Counted from the stretch's first letter, positions 1-8,104 are shown. The stretch: 64,000 bases of DNA from Delftia tsuruhatensis NBRC 16741 (GCF_001571325.1 NZ_BCTO01000023.1:124001-188000); one strand, 5' to 3'. Translations and numbers: made by a program. The notes: generated by a model not told the origin, from the sequence alone.

Positions 1-1117
1 CCAGGTGCTGGCCGACTATGGCGCCGAAGTCATCAAGATCGAGCCGCCGGCCGGCGACTCCACGCGCCATACCGGCCCGGCCGTGGAGCCCGGCATGGCA
101 GCCATGTTCATGGGCACCAACCGCAGCAAAAAGAGCGTGGTGCTGGACCTCAAGCGGGAAGAGTCGCGCCAGGCCCTGCATGCGCTGCTGGCCACGGCCG
201 ATGTGTTCATGCACAGCATGCGCCCGCAAAAGCTGGCCCCGCTGGGCCTGGACCCCGCAACGCTGCGCGAGCGCTATCCGCGCCTGGTCTATGCAGGCCT
301 GCATGGCTTTGGCGAAGACGGCCCCTATGCAGGCATGCCCGCCTATGACGACGTCATCCAGGGCATGAGCGGCCTGGCCGACCTGATGGAGCGCCAGACG
401 GGCGAGGCGCGCTACCTGCCCACCATTGCGGCCGACAAGACCTGCGCCCTGGTGGCCGCGCATGCCGTGCTGGCGGCGCTGTTCCAGCGCGAGCGCAGCG
501 GCCACGGCTGCTTTGTGGAAGTGCCCATGTACGAGACCATGGTGGGCTTCAACCTGGTCGAGCATTTCTACGGCATGCACTTCAGCCCCGCGCTCAGCGG
601 CGCTGGCTACCCGCGCGTGATGGCGCCCTGGCGCAAGCCCTACCGAACGCTGGACGGCCACGTCTGCATGATGCCGTACACCGATGCGCACTGGCAGCGC
701 TTCTTCGCCGCCGTGGGCCAGCCGCAGCTGGCCCTGGATGCGCGCTTTGCCAGCCAGGCCAGCCGCACGGCCCACATTGCCGAGCTGCTGGAGACCGCTG
801 GCGAGTATGTGGCCCTGCACGGCACCCAGTACTGGCTGGACACCTGCCAGCGCCTGGAGATTCCCGCCGCCCCGGTGGCGCGCATGGATGAGCTTCCCGC
901 CGATCCGCATCTGCAGGCCACGAAGTTCTTCGTGCCGCTGCACGACCCCGCCATGGGCACCGTGCACCTGCCTCGCTCCTCCGTGCGCATGGATGGCCGG
1001 CAGGCCCCCATGGGCATGCCTCCGCGCCTGGGCGAGCACACGGCGGCGCTGCTGGCCCAGGCGGGCTGGAGCGCCGAGCGCATCGCCGGCCTGCAGATCA
1101 CGCAACAGGAGACATGA
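1..1117 (+). CDS. CaiB/BaiF family class III CoA-transferase (5' end cut by window)
   Basis: This enzyme should move coenzyme A between a CoA thioester and a free carboxylic acid in the cytoplasm, activating an acid for catabolism. The reading frame is open to the window edge and the first visible residues (VLADYGAEVIKIEPP) are the usual family motif that follows roughly 20-30 N-terminal residues, so the true start lies outside. About 371 residues are visible, close to the usual ~400. The segment GTNRSKKSVVLDLK and the GLHGFGEDGPYA stretch carrying the region around the catalytic Asp are typical. Its stop is one base short of the MaoC-like start, so the two genes are translationally coupled. 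The substrate cannot be read from the sequence; the neighbouring acyl-CoA enzymes and Bug receptor suggest an imported carboxylic acid. Confidence 0.9.
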   Translation, partial: QVLADYGAEVIKIEPPAGDSTRHTGPAVEPGMAAMFMGTNRSKKSVVLDLKREESRQALHALLATADVFMHSMRPQKLAPLGLDPATLRERYPRLVYAGLHGFGEDGPYAGMPAYDDVIQGMSGLADLMERQTGEARYLPTIAADKTCALVAAHAVLAALFQRERSGHGCFVEVPMYETMVGFNLVEHFYGMHFSPALSGAGYPRVMAPWRKPYRTLDGHVCMMPYTDAHWQRFFAAVGQPQLALDARFASQASRTAHIAELLETAGEYVALHGTQYWLDTCQRLEIPAAPVARMDELPADPHLQATKFFVPLHDPAMGTVHLPRSSVRMDGRQAPMGMPPRLGEHTAALLAQAGWSAERIAGLQITQQET

Positions 1118-1118
1118 G

Positions 1119-1616
1119 ATGACAGTGAACACCCCGCAGCCCCACCCTGGCGCCGCCTGGAACGCCGTGCCCCGCATGGGCCAGGGCTTTTTCTGGCAGG
1201 ACCTGAAGGTTGGCCAGCAGCTGCGCACCTTCCGCCGCACCGTGACCGAGTCCGACCTGGTCGCCTTCATCAATGCCACGGGCATGCTGGAGGCCATCTT
1301 CATCGAGGAGGGCTACGACGGCGGCGCCATTGCCGGCCGCCCCGTGCCGGGCGCCATGACCTATGCGCTGATCGAAGGCTTCATCCTGCAAAGCATGATC
1401 CAGGGCACGGGCCTGGCCATGCTGGAGCTGCACCAGAAGATCCTCGGCCCCGTGCTGGTGGGCGACACCATCGAGGCCCTGGTCGAAGTCACCGCCATCA
1501 AGCCCACCTCCAAGGGCAACCGCGCCGTCGTCACCTCGCGCATCGAGGTCTTCAACCAGGGCCACCAGAAGGTCATGGAATACACGGCCGTGCGCCTGCT
1601 GGCAGGGCGCAGCTAG
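1119..1616 (+). CDS. MaoC-like hotdog-fold acyl-CoA dehydratase family protein
   Basis: A 165-residue hotdog-fold protein of the MaoC/acyl dehydratase group, which normally hydrates or dehydrates enoyl-CoA substrates. The start ATG at 1119 lies one base after the CoA-transferase stop, so I prefer it to in-frame upstream codons. The region at residues 35-70 (TESDLVAFINATGMLEAIF) aligns with the usual hydratase active-site loop, but the expected D-x-N-P-x-H pattern is absent. The protein may therefore bind acyl-CoA without classic hydratase chemistry, or be a thioesterase-like relative. The GRPVPGAMTYALIEGF segment and C-terminal beta strands fit the fold. It sits between a CoA-transferase and a Bug receptor, so it probably works on the same acyl-CoA. 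Confidence 0.8.
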   Translation: MTVNTPQPHPGAAWNAVPRMGQGFFWQDLKVGQQLRTFRRTVTESDLVAFINATGMLEAIFIEEGYDGGAIAGRPVPGAMTYALIEGFILQSMIQGTGLAMLELHQKILGPVLVGDTIEALVEVTAIKPTSKGNRAVVTSRIEVFNQGHQKVMEYTAVRLLAGRS

Positions 1617-1658
1617 GCGGACAAAAGAATTCCCATAACGACACCAGGAGACAACAGC

Positions 1659-2672
1659 ATGGACAAGAAAGGCAACAAGGCCGCAGGCAGACAAGCGCGG
1701 CGCAGGGTGCTGGCCGCCGTGGCGGCCTGCATGGCAGCCGCAGCGGCAGTGCCGGGAGCGGCCCTGGCCCAGCAGGCCTGGCCCAGCAAGCCCATCACGC
1801 TGGTCGTGCCTTTCCCGCCGGGCGGGCCCACCGACCTGGTGGCGCGCGTGCTGGCCCAGCAGGTGGGGCAGCAACTGGGCCAGACCGTGATCGTGGACAA
1901 CCGGCCCGGCGCCAACGGCAACATCGGCAACGCCCTGGTGGCCAAGGCCGCGCCCGATGGCTACACCGTGCTCTACAACACCTCGTCCATTGCGCTGAGC
2001 CCGTCGCTCTACAAGAAGATGAGCTACGACGTGAACAAGGACCTGATGCCCGTGGCGCTGACGGCCGTGGTGCCGCTGGGCCTGGTGGTCAACCCCAAGC
2101 TGCCGGTGAAGAACGTGCAGGAGTTCGTGCGCCATGCCAGGGACAAGGCGGGCCAGCTGTCCTATGGTTCGGCCGGCAACGGCAATGTCACGCACCTGGC
2201 GGCCTTCCAGGTCGTGCAGCACTACCAGATCGAGGCCAGCCACGTGCCCTACAAGGGCAGCGCGCCGGCCGACGTGGATCTGGTGGCCGGGCAGATCGAC
2301 TTCATGACCGACACCATCAACTCCGTCGCACCCTTCATCAAGGAGGGACGGCTCAAGCTGCTGGCCGTGAGTTCCTCCAAGCGCCTGCCCAACTTCCCCG
2401 ACGCACCCACGCTGGCCGAAAGCGGCATGTCCGGCTTCGAGGCCGGGGCCTGGCAGGGCGTGATGGTGCCCGCTAAGACGCCAGCCGCCATCATCCAGCG
2501 GCTCAACCAGGAGCTGATGCGCGCGCTCAAGGACCCGGGCGTGGTCGAGAAGCTGCAGCTGCAGGGCGCCGAAGGACTGGGCTCCACGCCCGAGGAATAC
2601 GGCGCCTACATCCGCAGCGAGATCAAGCGCTGGGCCGGCGTGGTCAAGAGCACGGGCGTCTCTCTGGACTGA
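1659..2672 (+). CDS. Bug family (TctC-like) periplasmic solute-binding protein
   Basis: A 337-residue extracytoplasmic receptor of the Bug family, which binds carboxylates in the periplasm and feeds tripartite tricarboxylate transporters. The N-terminus has a basic stretch (RQARRR) and an Ala-rich hydrophobic core with a likely signal peptidase site after residue 37 (ALA-QQ). The family motifs KPITLVVPFPPGGPTDLVAR, VDNRPGANGNIG and APDGYT are intact. A ribosome-binding AGGAG lies 5' of the ATG. No TctA/TctB membrane partners are adjacent, so it is an orphan receptor that may use a transporter encoded elsewhere, possibly the one at 60-62 kb. It is co-directional with the acyl-CoA enzymes on both sides and probably captures the substrate they degrade. 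Confidence 0.93.
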   Translation: MDKKGNKAAGRQARRRVLAAVAACMAAAAAVPGAALAQQAWPSKPITLVVPFPPGGPTDLVARVLAQQVGQQLGQTVIVDNRPGANGNIGNALVAKAAPDGYTVLYNTSSIALSPSLYKKMSYDVNKDLMPVALTAVVPLGLVVNPKLPVKNVQEFVRHARDKAGQLSYGSAGNGNVTHLAAFQVVQHYQIEASHVPYKGSAPADVDLVAGQIDFMTDTINSVAPFIKEGRLKLLAVSSSKRLPNFPDAPTLAESGMSGFEAGAWQGVMVPAKTPAAIIQRLNQELMRALKDPGVVEKLQLQGAEGLGSTPEEYGAYIRSEIKRWAGVVKSTGVSLD

Positions 2673-2825
2673 GTGCGCTGCGGTGCGCGGCGGCTGCCCG
2701 CCCTGTCGTGCACTTGCGCAAATTGGCACCTGTTTGTCAGGGGTGGGCGCGGATTTTCAGCTATGGTTGCGGCTCATCGCCCCGGGCTGCCGGGGCAGGG
2801 CATGCATAGCAACAAGGAGCAAGAT

Positions 2826-3917
2826 ATGACGGGAGCTGCCGGCGAAGTCCTCAGCGAAGTGCGGGGCCGCATTGGCATGATCACCTTGAACCGGGCCAAG
2901 GCGCTGAACGCGCTGTCGCTGGGCATGGTGCGCGATCTGCTGGCCACCCTGCTGGCCTGGCAAAAGGACGATCAGGTGCTGGCCGTGGCCATCCGCGGCA
3001 TGGGCAAGGAAGGGGCCTTCGGCGCCTTCTGCGCGGGCGGCGACATCCGTTTTCTGCACGGCGCAGGCAGCACGGGCAATCCGCAGCTGGAGGACTTCTT
3101 CACCGAGGAGTACGCGCTCAACCACCTGATCCACACCTTCGGCAAGCCCTACATCGCCTTCATGGACGGCATCGTCATGGGTGGCGGCATGGGCATCAGC
3201 CAGGGCGGCACGCTGCGCATCGTCACCGAGCGTACCAAGATGGCCATGCCCGAGACGGCCATCGGCCTGTTCCCCGATGTGGGTGGCGGCTACTTCCTAT
3301 CGCGCTGCCCCGGTCACGCGGGTGAGTGGCTGGCGCTGACGGGCGACGTGATCGGCGCGGCCGACGCGCTGGACTTCGGCCTGGCCGATGGCTATCTGCC
3401 CTCGGACCAGCAGCCTGCGCTGTGGGAGGCCCTGGCCGCCGGCAGCTTTGCCGATGCAGCGGCCGTCGAGGCGCTGGTGAAGTCGAAGTTCACGGCCCCG
3501 GCCAAACCAGCGGCCCAGCCCCGCGCCGAGATCGACCGCGTGTTTGCCCTGCCCACGGTGGCTGCCATGGTGCAGGCACTGGAAGCGGCGGATGGCGAGT
3601 GGGCGCAGCACACGGCAGCCACGCTGCGCAAGCGCTCGCCCCTGATGCTGCACGTGGTGCTGGAGCAGATTCGCCGCGCACGCGGCATGACGCTGGCCCA
3701 GGACCTGCGCATGGAGCGCGACATGGTGCGCCACTGCTTTTACCTGCGCCCCGGCCAGAGCGAGACCATCGAAGGCATTCGCGCCCTGGCCGTGGACAAG
3801 GACCACCAACCGCGCTGGAACCCCGCGCGCATCGAAGACGTGCAGGACGCGCAATGGCGTGCCTTCTTCGACAGCCCCTGGCCAGTGCACTCGCACCCGC
3901 TGGCGGCGCTGGACTGA
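2826..3917 (+). CDS. enoyl-CoA hydratase/isomerase family, 3-hydroxyisobutyryl-CoA hydrolase-like
   Basis: A 363-residue crotonase-fold enzyme with the C-terminal extension (ECH_2 type) of 3-hydroxyisobutyryl-CoA hydrolases, which release 3-hydroxyisobutyrate from its CoA ester in valine breakdown. The oxyanion-hole segments FCAGGDIRFL (residues ~68-77) and GIVMGGGMGI (~115-124) are present. Glu143 and Asp151 in the MPETAIGLFPDVGGGYF stretch match the catalytic acids of this subfamily. The start at 2826 is chosen for the AAGGAGC ribosome-binding site just upstream; the in-frame sequence before it is not protein-like. It is separated from the Bug gene by 153 bases, so it may have its own promoter, and it is followed by a strong terminator. 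Actual specificity may be a related beta-hydroxyacyl-CoA. Confidence 0.88.
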   Translation: MTGAAGEVLSEVRGRIGMITLNRAKALNALSLGMVRDLLATLLAWQKDDQVLAVAIRGMGKEGAFGAFCAGGDIRFLHGAGSTGNPQLEDFFTEEYALNHLIHTFGKPYIAFMDGIVMGGGMGISQGGTLRIVTERTKMAMPETAIGLFPDVGGGYFLSRCPGHAGEWLALTGDVIGAADALDFGLADGYLPSDQQPALWEALAAGSFADAAAVEALVKSKFTAPAKPAAQPRAEIDRVFALPTVAAMVQALEAADGEWAQHTAATLRKRSPLMLHVVLEQIRRARGMTLAQDLRMERDMVRHCFYLRPGQSETIEGIRALAVDKDHQPRWNPARIEDVQDAQWRAFFDSPWPVHSHPLAALD

Positions 3918-3950
3918 TCGCGCGGCGGTTGCTCAAACCTCCAAGGGTTC

Positions 3951-3988
3951 AAAAGGCCATCCGGCACCGCGCCGGATGGCCTTTTTTT
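3951..3988 (+). terminator. Rho-independent terminator
   Basis: An 11-base perfect stem (3955-3965 with 3971-3981, GGCCATCCGGC / GCCGGATGGCC) with a 5-base loop is followed by seven T residues, and preceded by four A residues, so it may act on both strands. It closes the acyl-CoA operon and lies between convergent genes. Confidence 0.9.
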
Positions 3989-3992
3989 CGGT

Positions 3993-4658
3993 TCAGCAAT
4001 CAGCGGGCTCCATGCGGCAGGAATGGCCTGCCAGCAGCCGTACCGCGTCGTCAATGCGCGGGCCCGGATCCCATTCGGGCACGGGCGGCGTCAGGCCCAG
4101 GGCCATCTGCCGCAGCGGCTCGGCAATGGTCATGGACAGCAACAGGTCGCAGATGACGTCGGGCTGCTCTGCCCTGAGCAACCCCTTCGCGCACTGGCGC
4201 CGCAGCCAGTCCACCAGCATGCCGCGGCCGCGCTCTATGCCGTTGCGCTGGTAGACCTCCAGCAACTCGGGCTTGGCGGGGAAATCGGTGGTGAGCAGGC
4301 GGAACATCCCCACCGCCTCGGCCGACAGCACGCGCGCGGCAATCACGCGCAGGATCTCGGCCAGCGCCGGAGCCACCTCTGAGGCCGACTGCGCATCGGC
4401 CGACAGGGCGGGGCGGAAACCGTCTGTCCAGCTGCGCACCACCAGGGCCACCAGATCCTCACGGTTGGCGGCAAAGCGGTAGAGCGTCTTCTTGGCCAGC
4501 CCCGCGCGCCTGGCCACGGCTTCCATGGTGGTGGCGGCATAGCCTTCGTTGAGCAAGAGCCAGGTGGCGGCGGCCAGGGCGGCATCGTTGGCCTCGTGCT
4601 CGGGCCGGGCCGGCCGCCCGCGCGGCCTGGGGGCCGCAGGAGTGATTTCGGATTCCAT
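3993..4658 (-). CDS. TetR family transcriptional regulator
   Basis: A 221-residue TetR-type repressor. The N-terminal helix-turn-helix lies at about residues 27-72 (GYAATTMEAVARRAGLAKKTLYRF), preceded by a short basic AT-hook-like PRGRPARPE segment. The C-terminal ligand domain is not diagnostic of an inducer. An upstream in-frame start 19 codons earlier exists, but the extra residues look like leader sequence, so MESEITPAAP is used. It is divergent from the PhlG-like hydrolase, and a 17-base inverted repeat sits in the shared promoter region, so it probably represses that gene, and perhaps itself, until a phenolic or related inducer is present. The inducer is not known. Confidence 0.9.
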   Translation of the reverse strand: MESEITPAAPRPRGRPARPEHEANDAALAAATWLLLNEGYAATTMEAVARRAGLAKKTLYRFAANREDLVALVVRSWTDGFRPALSADAQSASEVAPALAEILRVIAARVLSAEAVGMFRLLTTDFPAKPELLEVYQRNGIERGRGMLVDWLRRQCAKGLLRAEQPDVICDLLLSMTIAEPLRQMALGLTPPVPEWDPGPRIDDAVRLLAGHSCRMEPADC

Positions 4659-4745
4659 TGGATTTCTTGTCGTTCCGTTCGGTGTTGTGCAGGGTCGTGC
4701 CTGGTTGTGCAGCATTTTGTTACCCGGCTGGGATTATCCGATTGT

Positions 4746-4773
4746 TTGGAAACGTTATTCGTTTCTTTAATAT
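4746..4773 (+). promoter_or_regulatory. promoter of PhlG-like gene with embedded TetR-type operator
   Basis: A -35-like TTGGAA (4746-4751) and a -10-like TAATAT (4768-4773) are spaced 16 bases apart. Between and overlapping them is the perfect inverted repeat GAAACG-TTATT-CGTTTC (4749-4765). The position would let the divergent TetR protein block RNA polymerase. The assignment rests on symmetry and position only. Confidence 0.6.
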
Positions 4774-4814
4774 AAGATGGCTTTTCCTCATCAACCCAGG
4801 AACGGAAAACACCC

Positions 4815-5510
4815 ATGAACTCCCATGCCTTCGAGCCCGACATTTCCCGCATCGACGAGCTGCTGCACATCACGCCGCTGCGGCTGGAGACGGGAATCCA
4901 GCGCCTGCCCAGCGGCTGCCTGGTGGTGGCCTGCCGCACCGACCTGCACGGCTGCAGCGGCCGCATGCTGGACTGGTGGTTCAAGTTCTTCGAGACCACG
5001 CAGCACATCAAGTGGTGGCATCCGCATGACCACATCGCGCATCGCGGCTGGGATGCGCAATGGAAGAAGGGCGAGAGCTACATAGGCGCGTCCATCGAGG
5101 CCGTGGAGTCCCTGGCCGATATTCCGCCCGTGGCGGCCAGGCTCAAGTTCCATGATCCGCGCGAGCTGTTCGACCCTGCGCAGCTGGAGCTGGCCTTTGC
5201 CGAAAAACGCGCATCGGCCGCCGTGTATGCGCGTATCGGCTTCGGCGAGCATGTGCAGCTGGACGTCAGCGGGGACCCGATGGACGGGCAGATGGTGCAC
5301 CTGGCGCGTGACACGCCCTTTGGCTGCGTGCTGCGCAGCCGCTTCCTGCTGGGGCAGTCCTGCACGGACCCGGCGGCCGAGCTGCCCGACGCGCTGGGCC
5401 TGGGCCTGCTGCGCCACTGCTACACGGAGTTCACCTACCTGTCGCGCTTTCTGCCCTCGCTGTACTACGGCGAACATGGCAACGGCGAGGCGGCGCCGCT
5501 GCCCTGGTAG
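4815..5510 (+). CDS. DAPG hydrolase (PhlG) family protein
   Basis: A 231-residue protein related to PhlG/phloretin hydrolase, zinc enzymes that cleave a carbon-carbon bond in acylated phloroglucinols such as 2,4-diacetylphloroglucinol. The diagnostic stretch is DWWFKFFETTQHIKWWHPHD-HIAHRGW at residues ~53-79, rich in His residues that in the family supply zinc ligands. There is no signal peptide, so it should be cytoplasmic. The divergent TetR regulator and the operator in front suggest induction by a toxic phenolic compound, in keeping with a detoxification role. Family members of this short type are often unstudied, so the substrate need not be DAPG. Confidence 0.75.
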   Translation: MNSHAFEPDISRIDELLHITPLRLETGIQRLPSGCLVVACRTDLHGCSGRMLDWWFKFFETTQHIKWWHPHDHIAHRGWDAQWKKGESYIGASIEAVESLADIPPVAARLKFHDPRELFDPAQLELAFAEKRASAAVYARIGFGEHVQLDVSGDPMDGQMVHLARDTPFGCVLRSRFLLGQSCTDPAAELPDALGLGLLRHCYTEFTYLSRFLPSLYYGEHGNGEAAPLPW

Positions 5511-5525
5511 CCGTGGCCCCAGGCT

Positions 5526-6362
5526 TCAAAGCTGCTGGTGCACGGCCGTGGCCAGCTGCAGCAGCCGGTTGCGCGGCAGGGCGCCGCTGAGCGCATAGCC
5601 AAAGCCCTGGTCCACCCAGTAGAAGCTGGGCACGGGGCCGTCGCTGCTGAAGCGAAAGGCGGTCTCGCCACGCGTGGCCGGGTCCTCCAGCGCGCCCAGA
5701 TACAGGGTGATGCGCTCGCCGGCCGCATCCTGGTACATGAACTGGGCGCGTGCGCCGCTGTCGCCGGGCAGCAGCCGGCCGCCCACCAGCTCATAGCCCA
5801 GTTCCGTGAGGGCTGGCAGCTTCAGCGGCCGGCCCAGCCGCTTGGAAAGCCATTGCAGCAAATGGGCCTGTTGCGCTGCCTCGACCTCGACCGGGTGGCG
5901 CTGCTCGGGCTGGTAGACCGCGTGGGCGACTGCTGCCTGATGGGCGAAGCGGGCAGGTGCGGCAGCGGCCAGCGTGTCCGCCGTTGAGGGTGCCGCAGGC
6001 GCTGCCTGCTGCCCGTGCACCAGCCAGCCCAGGCCGAAGGCCAGCAGCCAGCCTGCGGCCATGCCGCCCCAGCGCCACCATTGCTGCTGGCGCTGTTGCA
6101 GGCCCTGCAGCTGCTCGGCGGCGGCGCGCATTTCATCGGGCATGGGCGGTTCGCTGCGGGCGCCGTGCAGGGCGCGCAGCAGCTGCCGCTGGCGCTGCCA
6201 TTGCTCCACGCGTGCTGCGCTGTCTGCATCCAGCTGCTCGCGCAGCGCCTGTGCCTGTGGGGCCGGCAGGCGGTCATCGACCAGGGCATGCAGCTGCTCG
6301 TCGGGGATGGCCGTGGCAGCCGAGACACAGGAGGAGGGGGAGGTGGGGGCGGGGGCAGTCAT
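5526..6362 (-). CDS. anti-sigma factor (ECF-associated, single transmembrane segment)
   Basis: A 278-residue protein with an N-terminal cytoplasmic region of the anti-sigma type (DEQLHALVDDRLPAPQAQALREQL, residues ~20-43), one transmembrane helix around residues 98-117 (GGMAAGWLLAFGLGWLVHG) and a periplasmic C-terminal domain. By family precedent it should hold the ECF sigma factor encoded 10 bases upstream at the membrane and release it on an envelope signal. No zinc-binding H-x3-C-x2-C motif was seen, so it is not of the ZAS class. It is the last gene of the lipoprotein/sigma/anti-sigma operon and converges with the PhlG-like gene. Confidence 0.85.
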   Translation of the reverse strand: MTAPAPTSPSSCVSAATAIPDEQLHALVDDRLPAPQAQALREQLDADSAARVEQWQRQRQLLRALHGARSEPPMPDEMRAAAEQLQGLQQRQQQWWRWGGMAAGWLLAFGLGWLVHGQQAAPAAPSTADTLAAAAPARFAHQAAVAHAVYQPEQRHPVEVEAAQQAHLLQWLSKRLGRPLKLPALTELGYELVGGRLLPGDSGARAQFMYQDAAGERITLYLGALEDPATRGETAFRFSSDGPVPSFYWVDQGFGYALSGALPRNRLLQLATAVHQQL

Positions 6363-6372
6363 GGCGGCCTCG

Positions 6373-6906
6373 TCATTTGAGCCGGCGCAGCGACGGGGCT
6401 GCGGCTTGGGGTGCAGCAGTCTGGGCGGGCGAAGCTGCGGGCGGCGCCTCCATCAGCTCGCGCAACCGGGAGCGTGCGCGCGACAGGCGCGACATCACGG
6501 TGCCCAGGGGCAGCTGCAGCACGCGCGCCGTGTCGGCATAGCTCATGTCCTCCACGCTGACCAGCAGCAGCACGGCCCGCTGCTCGGCGGGCAGGCGCTG
6601 CAGGCAGCGCTCCAGGTCCAGGGCAGCGTCGCTGCTGTCCTCGGGCGCTGCCAGGGACTCGGACAGGCTGTCGATGTCCAGCCACTGCCCTCGTGCGGCA
6701 GAGCGCCGCTGGTTCAGGTAGAGGTTGTGCATCAGGGTGAACAGCCAGGCGCGCAGATCGCCATCGGAGCGCCACAGCATCCATTTGCGGCAGGCGCGTT
6801 CCAGCGTGTCCTGCACCAGGTCGTCGGCTGCCCAGGCATCGCCTGCCAGCAGCCGCGCGTAGCGGCGCAGGCCGGGCAGGTGCTCCAGGATCTGGCTGCG
6901 GTCCAT
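6373..6906 (-). CDS. ECF-type RNA polymerase sigma factor
   Basis: A 177-residue sigma-70 family protein of extracytoplasmic-function type. Region 2 is seen in RYARLLAGDAWAADDLVQDT and RAWLFTLMHNLYLNQRR (residues ~15-68), and region 4 in LPAEQRAVLLLVSVEDMSYADTARVL followed by GTVMSRLSRARSRLRE (~105-150). It should direct polymerase to GGAAT-type promoters. It lies between the lipoprotein and anti-sigma genes, and a promoter with ECF-like elements lies upstream of the lipoprotein gene, so the operon is probably autoregulated. The C-terminal tail is rich in Ala and Pro. Confidence 0.92.
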   Translation of the reverse strand: MDRSQILEHLPGLRRYARLLAGDAWAADDLVQDTLERACRKWMLWRSDGDLRAWLFTLMHNLYLNQRRSAARGQWLDIDSLSESLAAPEDSSDAALDLERCLQRLPAEQRAVLLLVSVEDMSYADTARVLQLPLGTVMSRLSRARSRLRELMEAPPAASPAQTAAPQAAAPSLRRLK

Positions 6907-6936
6907 GGGCAGGTCCGATCGCGCAGGGGGCCGGAC

Positions 6937-7353
6937 TCAGGGGCGTGCGGTATGCCAGACGCCCATGACGCCGTCGCCCGTGGTATCGCCGGCCTTGCCG
7001 TCCTTCACCCAGTAGTACAGGGGCTTGCCCTTGTAGGCGATCTGGCTGCTGCCATCGTCGCGCTGGATCACGCTGTAGTTGCCGCCAGAGGGCGCCTGCT
7101 TGCCCATCAGGGGCGGCCAGTTGGTCGCGCAGGGGCCATTGCAGACGGACTTGCCACTGCCGGCCGTGTCCTTGTCGAAGGTATAGAGCGTCATGCCGTT
7201 GGCGCCGACCAGCATGCCGTTTTGCACGCTGACCGCACTGGGCGGCGTCTGGCCAGAGGCGTTGGCCGCAGGCGCGGAATAGCAGCCTGCCAGGGCCAAT
7301 GTCAGGGCTGCCGTGAAGGCACAGGTACCAAGTTTCATGCCGAGCTTCTTCAT
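6937..7353 (-). CDS. COG4315-type lipoprotein with Yx(F/W/Y)xxD repeats
   Basis: A 138-residue predicted lipoprotein of the Lipoprotein_15 (secreted repeat) family. The start at 7353 is chosen because it gives a clean signal peptide with a lipobox ending at Cys24 (LALAGC); the upstream in-frame residues are unrelated. Two copies of the family motif are visible, LYTFDKD and LYYWVKD, with a paired-Cys segment VCNGPCATNWPP between them. The family function is unknown; members often sit in ECF sigma operons, as here. It is the promoter-proximal gene, followed by the sigma factor after 30 bases, so it is probably a main output of the regulon. Confidence 0.85.
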   Translation of the reverse strand: MKKLGMKLGTCAFTAALTLALAGCYSAPAANASGQTPPSAVSVQNGMLVGANGMTLYTFDKDTAGSGKSVCNGPCATNWPPLMGKQAPSGGNYSVIQRDDGSSQIAYKGKPLYYWVKDGKAGDTTGDGVMGVWHTARP

Positions 7354-7404
7354 CGCTGTCTCCGGTGCTTGCCGGCGCGCGAAATTGCGGCCGGACACTG
7401 CAAT

Positions 7405-7431
7405 GAACACTGGGCCGTGCCGGTTTATTCC
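7405..7431 (-). promoter_or_regulatory. candidate ECF sigma promoter of lipoprotein/sigma/anti-sigma operon
   Basis: On the minus strand a -35-like GGAATAA (7431-7425) is followed after 16 bases by GTT (7408-7406), the usual form of ECF promoters. The distance to the lipoprotein ATG is about 50 bases. It would make the operon self-activating. This is a motif match by eye. Confidence 0.5.
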
Positions 7432-7441
7432 GCAGCAGTGC

Positions 7442-7467
7442 AAAAAAAGCTGCGGATGCCCGTCAGC
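7442..7467 (-). terminator. possible weak terminator after smpB
   Basis: On the minus strand a short imperfect stem (7464-7467 pairing with 7449-7452 plus inner G-C pairs) is followed by seven T residues (7448-7442). It overlaps the smpB stop codon and lies upstream of the candidate ECF promoter. The stem is poor, so confidence is low. Confidence 0.3.
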
Positions 7468-7936
7468 GGTTGAAGCTCTTCATGGCGCGCTCGACCTCGC
7501 GCTTGCCTTCGCGGTCCTTGATCACGTCGCGCTTGTCGTGCTCGGCCTTGCCCTTGGCCAGGGCAATGTCGCATTTGACATAGCCGTTCTTCCAGTGAAG
7601 GTTGATGGGCACCAGGGTGAAGCCCTTTTGCTCCACCTTGCCGATCAGGCGCAGGATGTCGTCCTTCTTGAGCAGCAGTTTCTTGATGCGCGCCGCGTCG
7701 GGGTTGACGTGGGTGGAGGCGGTCTTGAGCGGGTTGATCTGGCAGCCGAGCAGGAACAGCTCGCCGTCCTTGACGATGACGTAGCCGTCCGTCAACTGCA
7801 CCTTGCCGCTGCGCAGTGCCTTCACTTCCCAGCCGTGCAGCACGATGCCGGCCTCGAAGCGTTCCTCGAAGAAGTAGTTGAACGCGGCTTTTTTGTTGTC
7901 GGCGATGCGCGACTGTGTTTCAGGTTTCTTGGCCAT
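7463..7936 (-). CDS. smpB: SsrA-binding protein SmpB
   Basis: A 157-residue small protein that binds tmRNA and delivers it to stalled ribosomes for trans-translation. Conserved family segments are present: the N-terminal [20 protein letters not shown] with the EVKALRSGK stretch that follows, the [12 protein letters not shown] loop, [12 protein letters not shown], and a basic C-terminal tail ([14 protein letters not shown]) that inserts into the mRNA channel. Length is normal. The gene is divergent from ratA/rnfH, an arrangement common in proteobacteria. The tmRNA gene ssrA was not seen in this window. Confidence 0.97.
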   Translation of the reverse strand: MAKKPETQSRIADNKKAAFNYFFEERFEAGIVLHGWEVKALRSGKVQLTDGYVIVKDGELFLLGCQINPLKTASTHVNPDAARIKKLLLKKDDILRLIGKVEQKGFTLVPINLHWKNGYVKCDIALAKGKAEHDKRDVIKDREGKREVERAMKSFNR

Positions 7937-8104
7937 GGAGTAATAGATGCGGCGAAAACCTGGAGATGAAAGGTCTCCCTACAATACTGGATTGCCGTCT
8001 TCCCGCCGTGCGGGATTTTAGTTTCGCCTTGCCGTCATTGTGACAGCCGGCTGTGCCATGGCGGCGCTGCCGGTGTTTTGCATGCCGTGCAGCCCGCCCC
8101 ATTC

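Noticed and set aside
1098-2729. Long minus-strand open frame opposite the MaoC-like and Bug genes
   Set aside because: It mirrors two well-supported genes; His/Gly/Arg-rich composition is typical of antisense frames in GC-rich DNA.
7354-8104. Search for ssrA (tmRNA) next to smpB
   Set aside because: No tmRNA-like tRNA ends or tag-coding sequence was found on either side of smpB.
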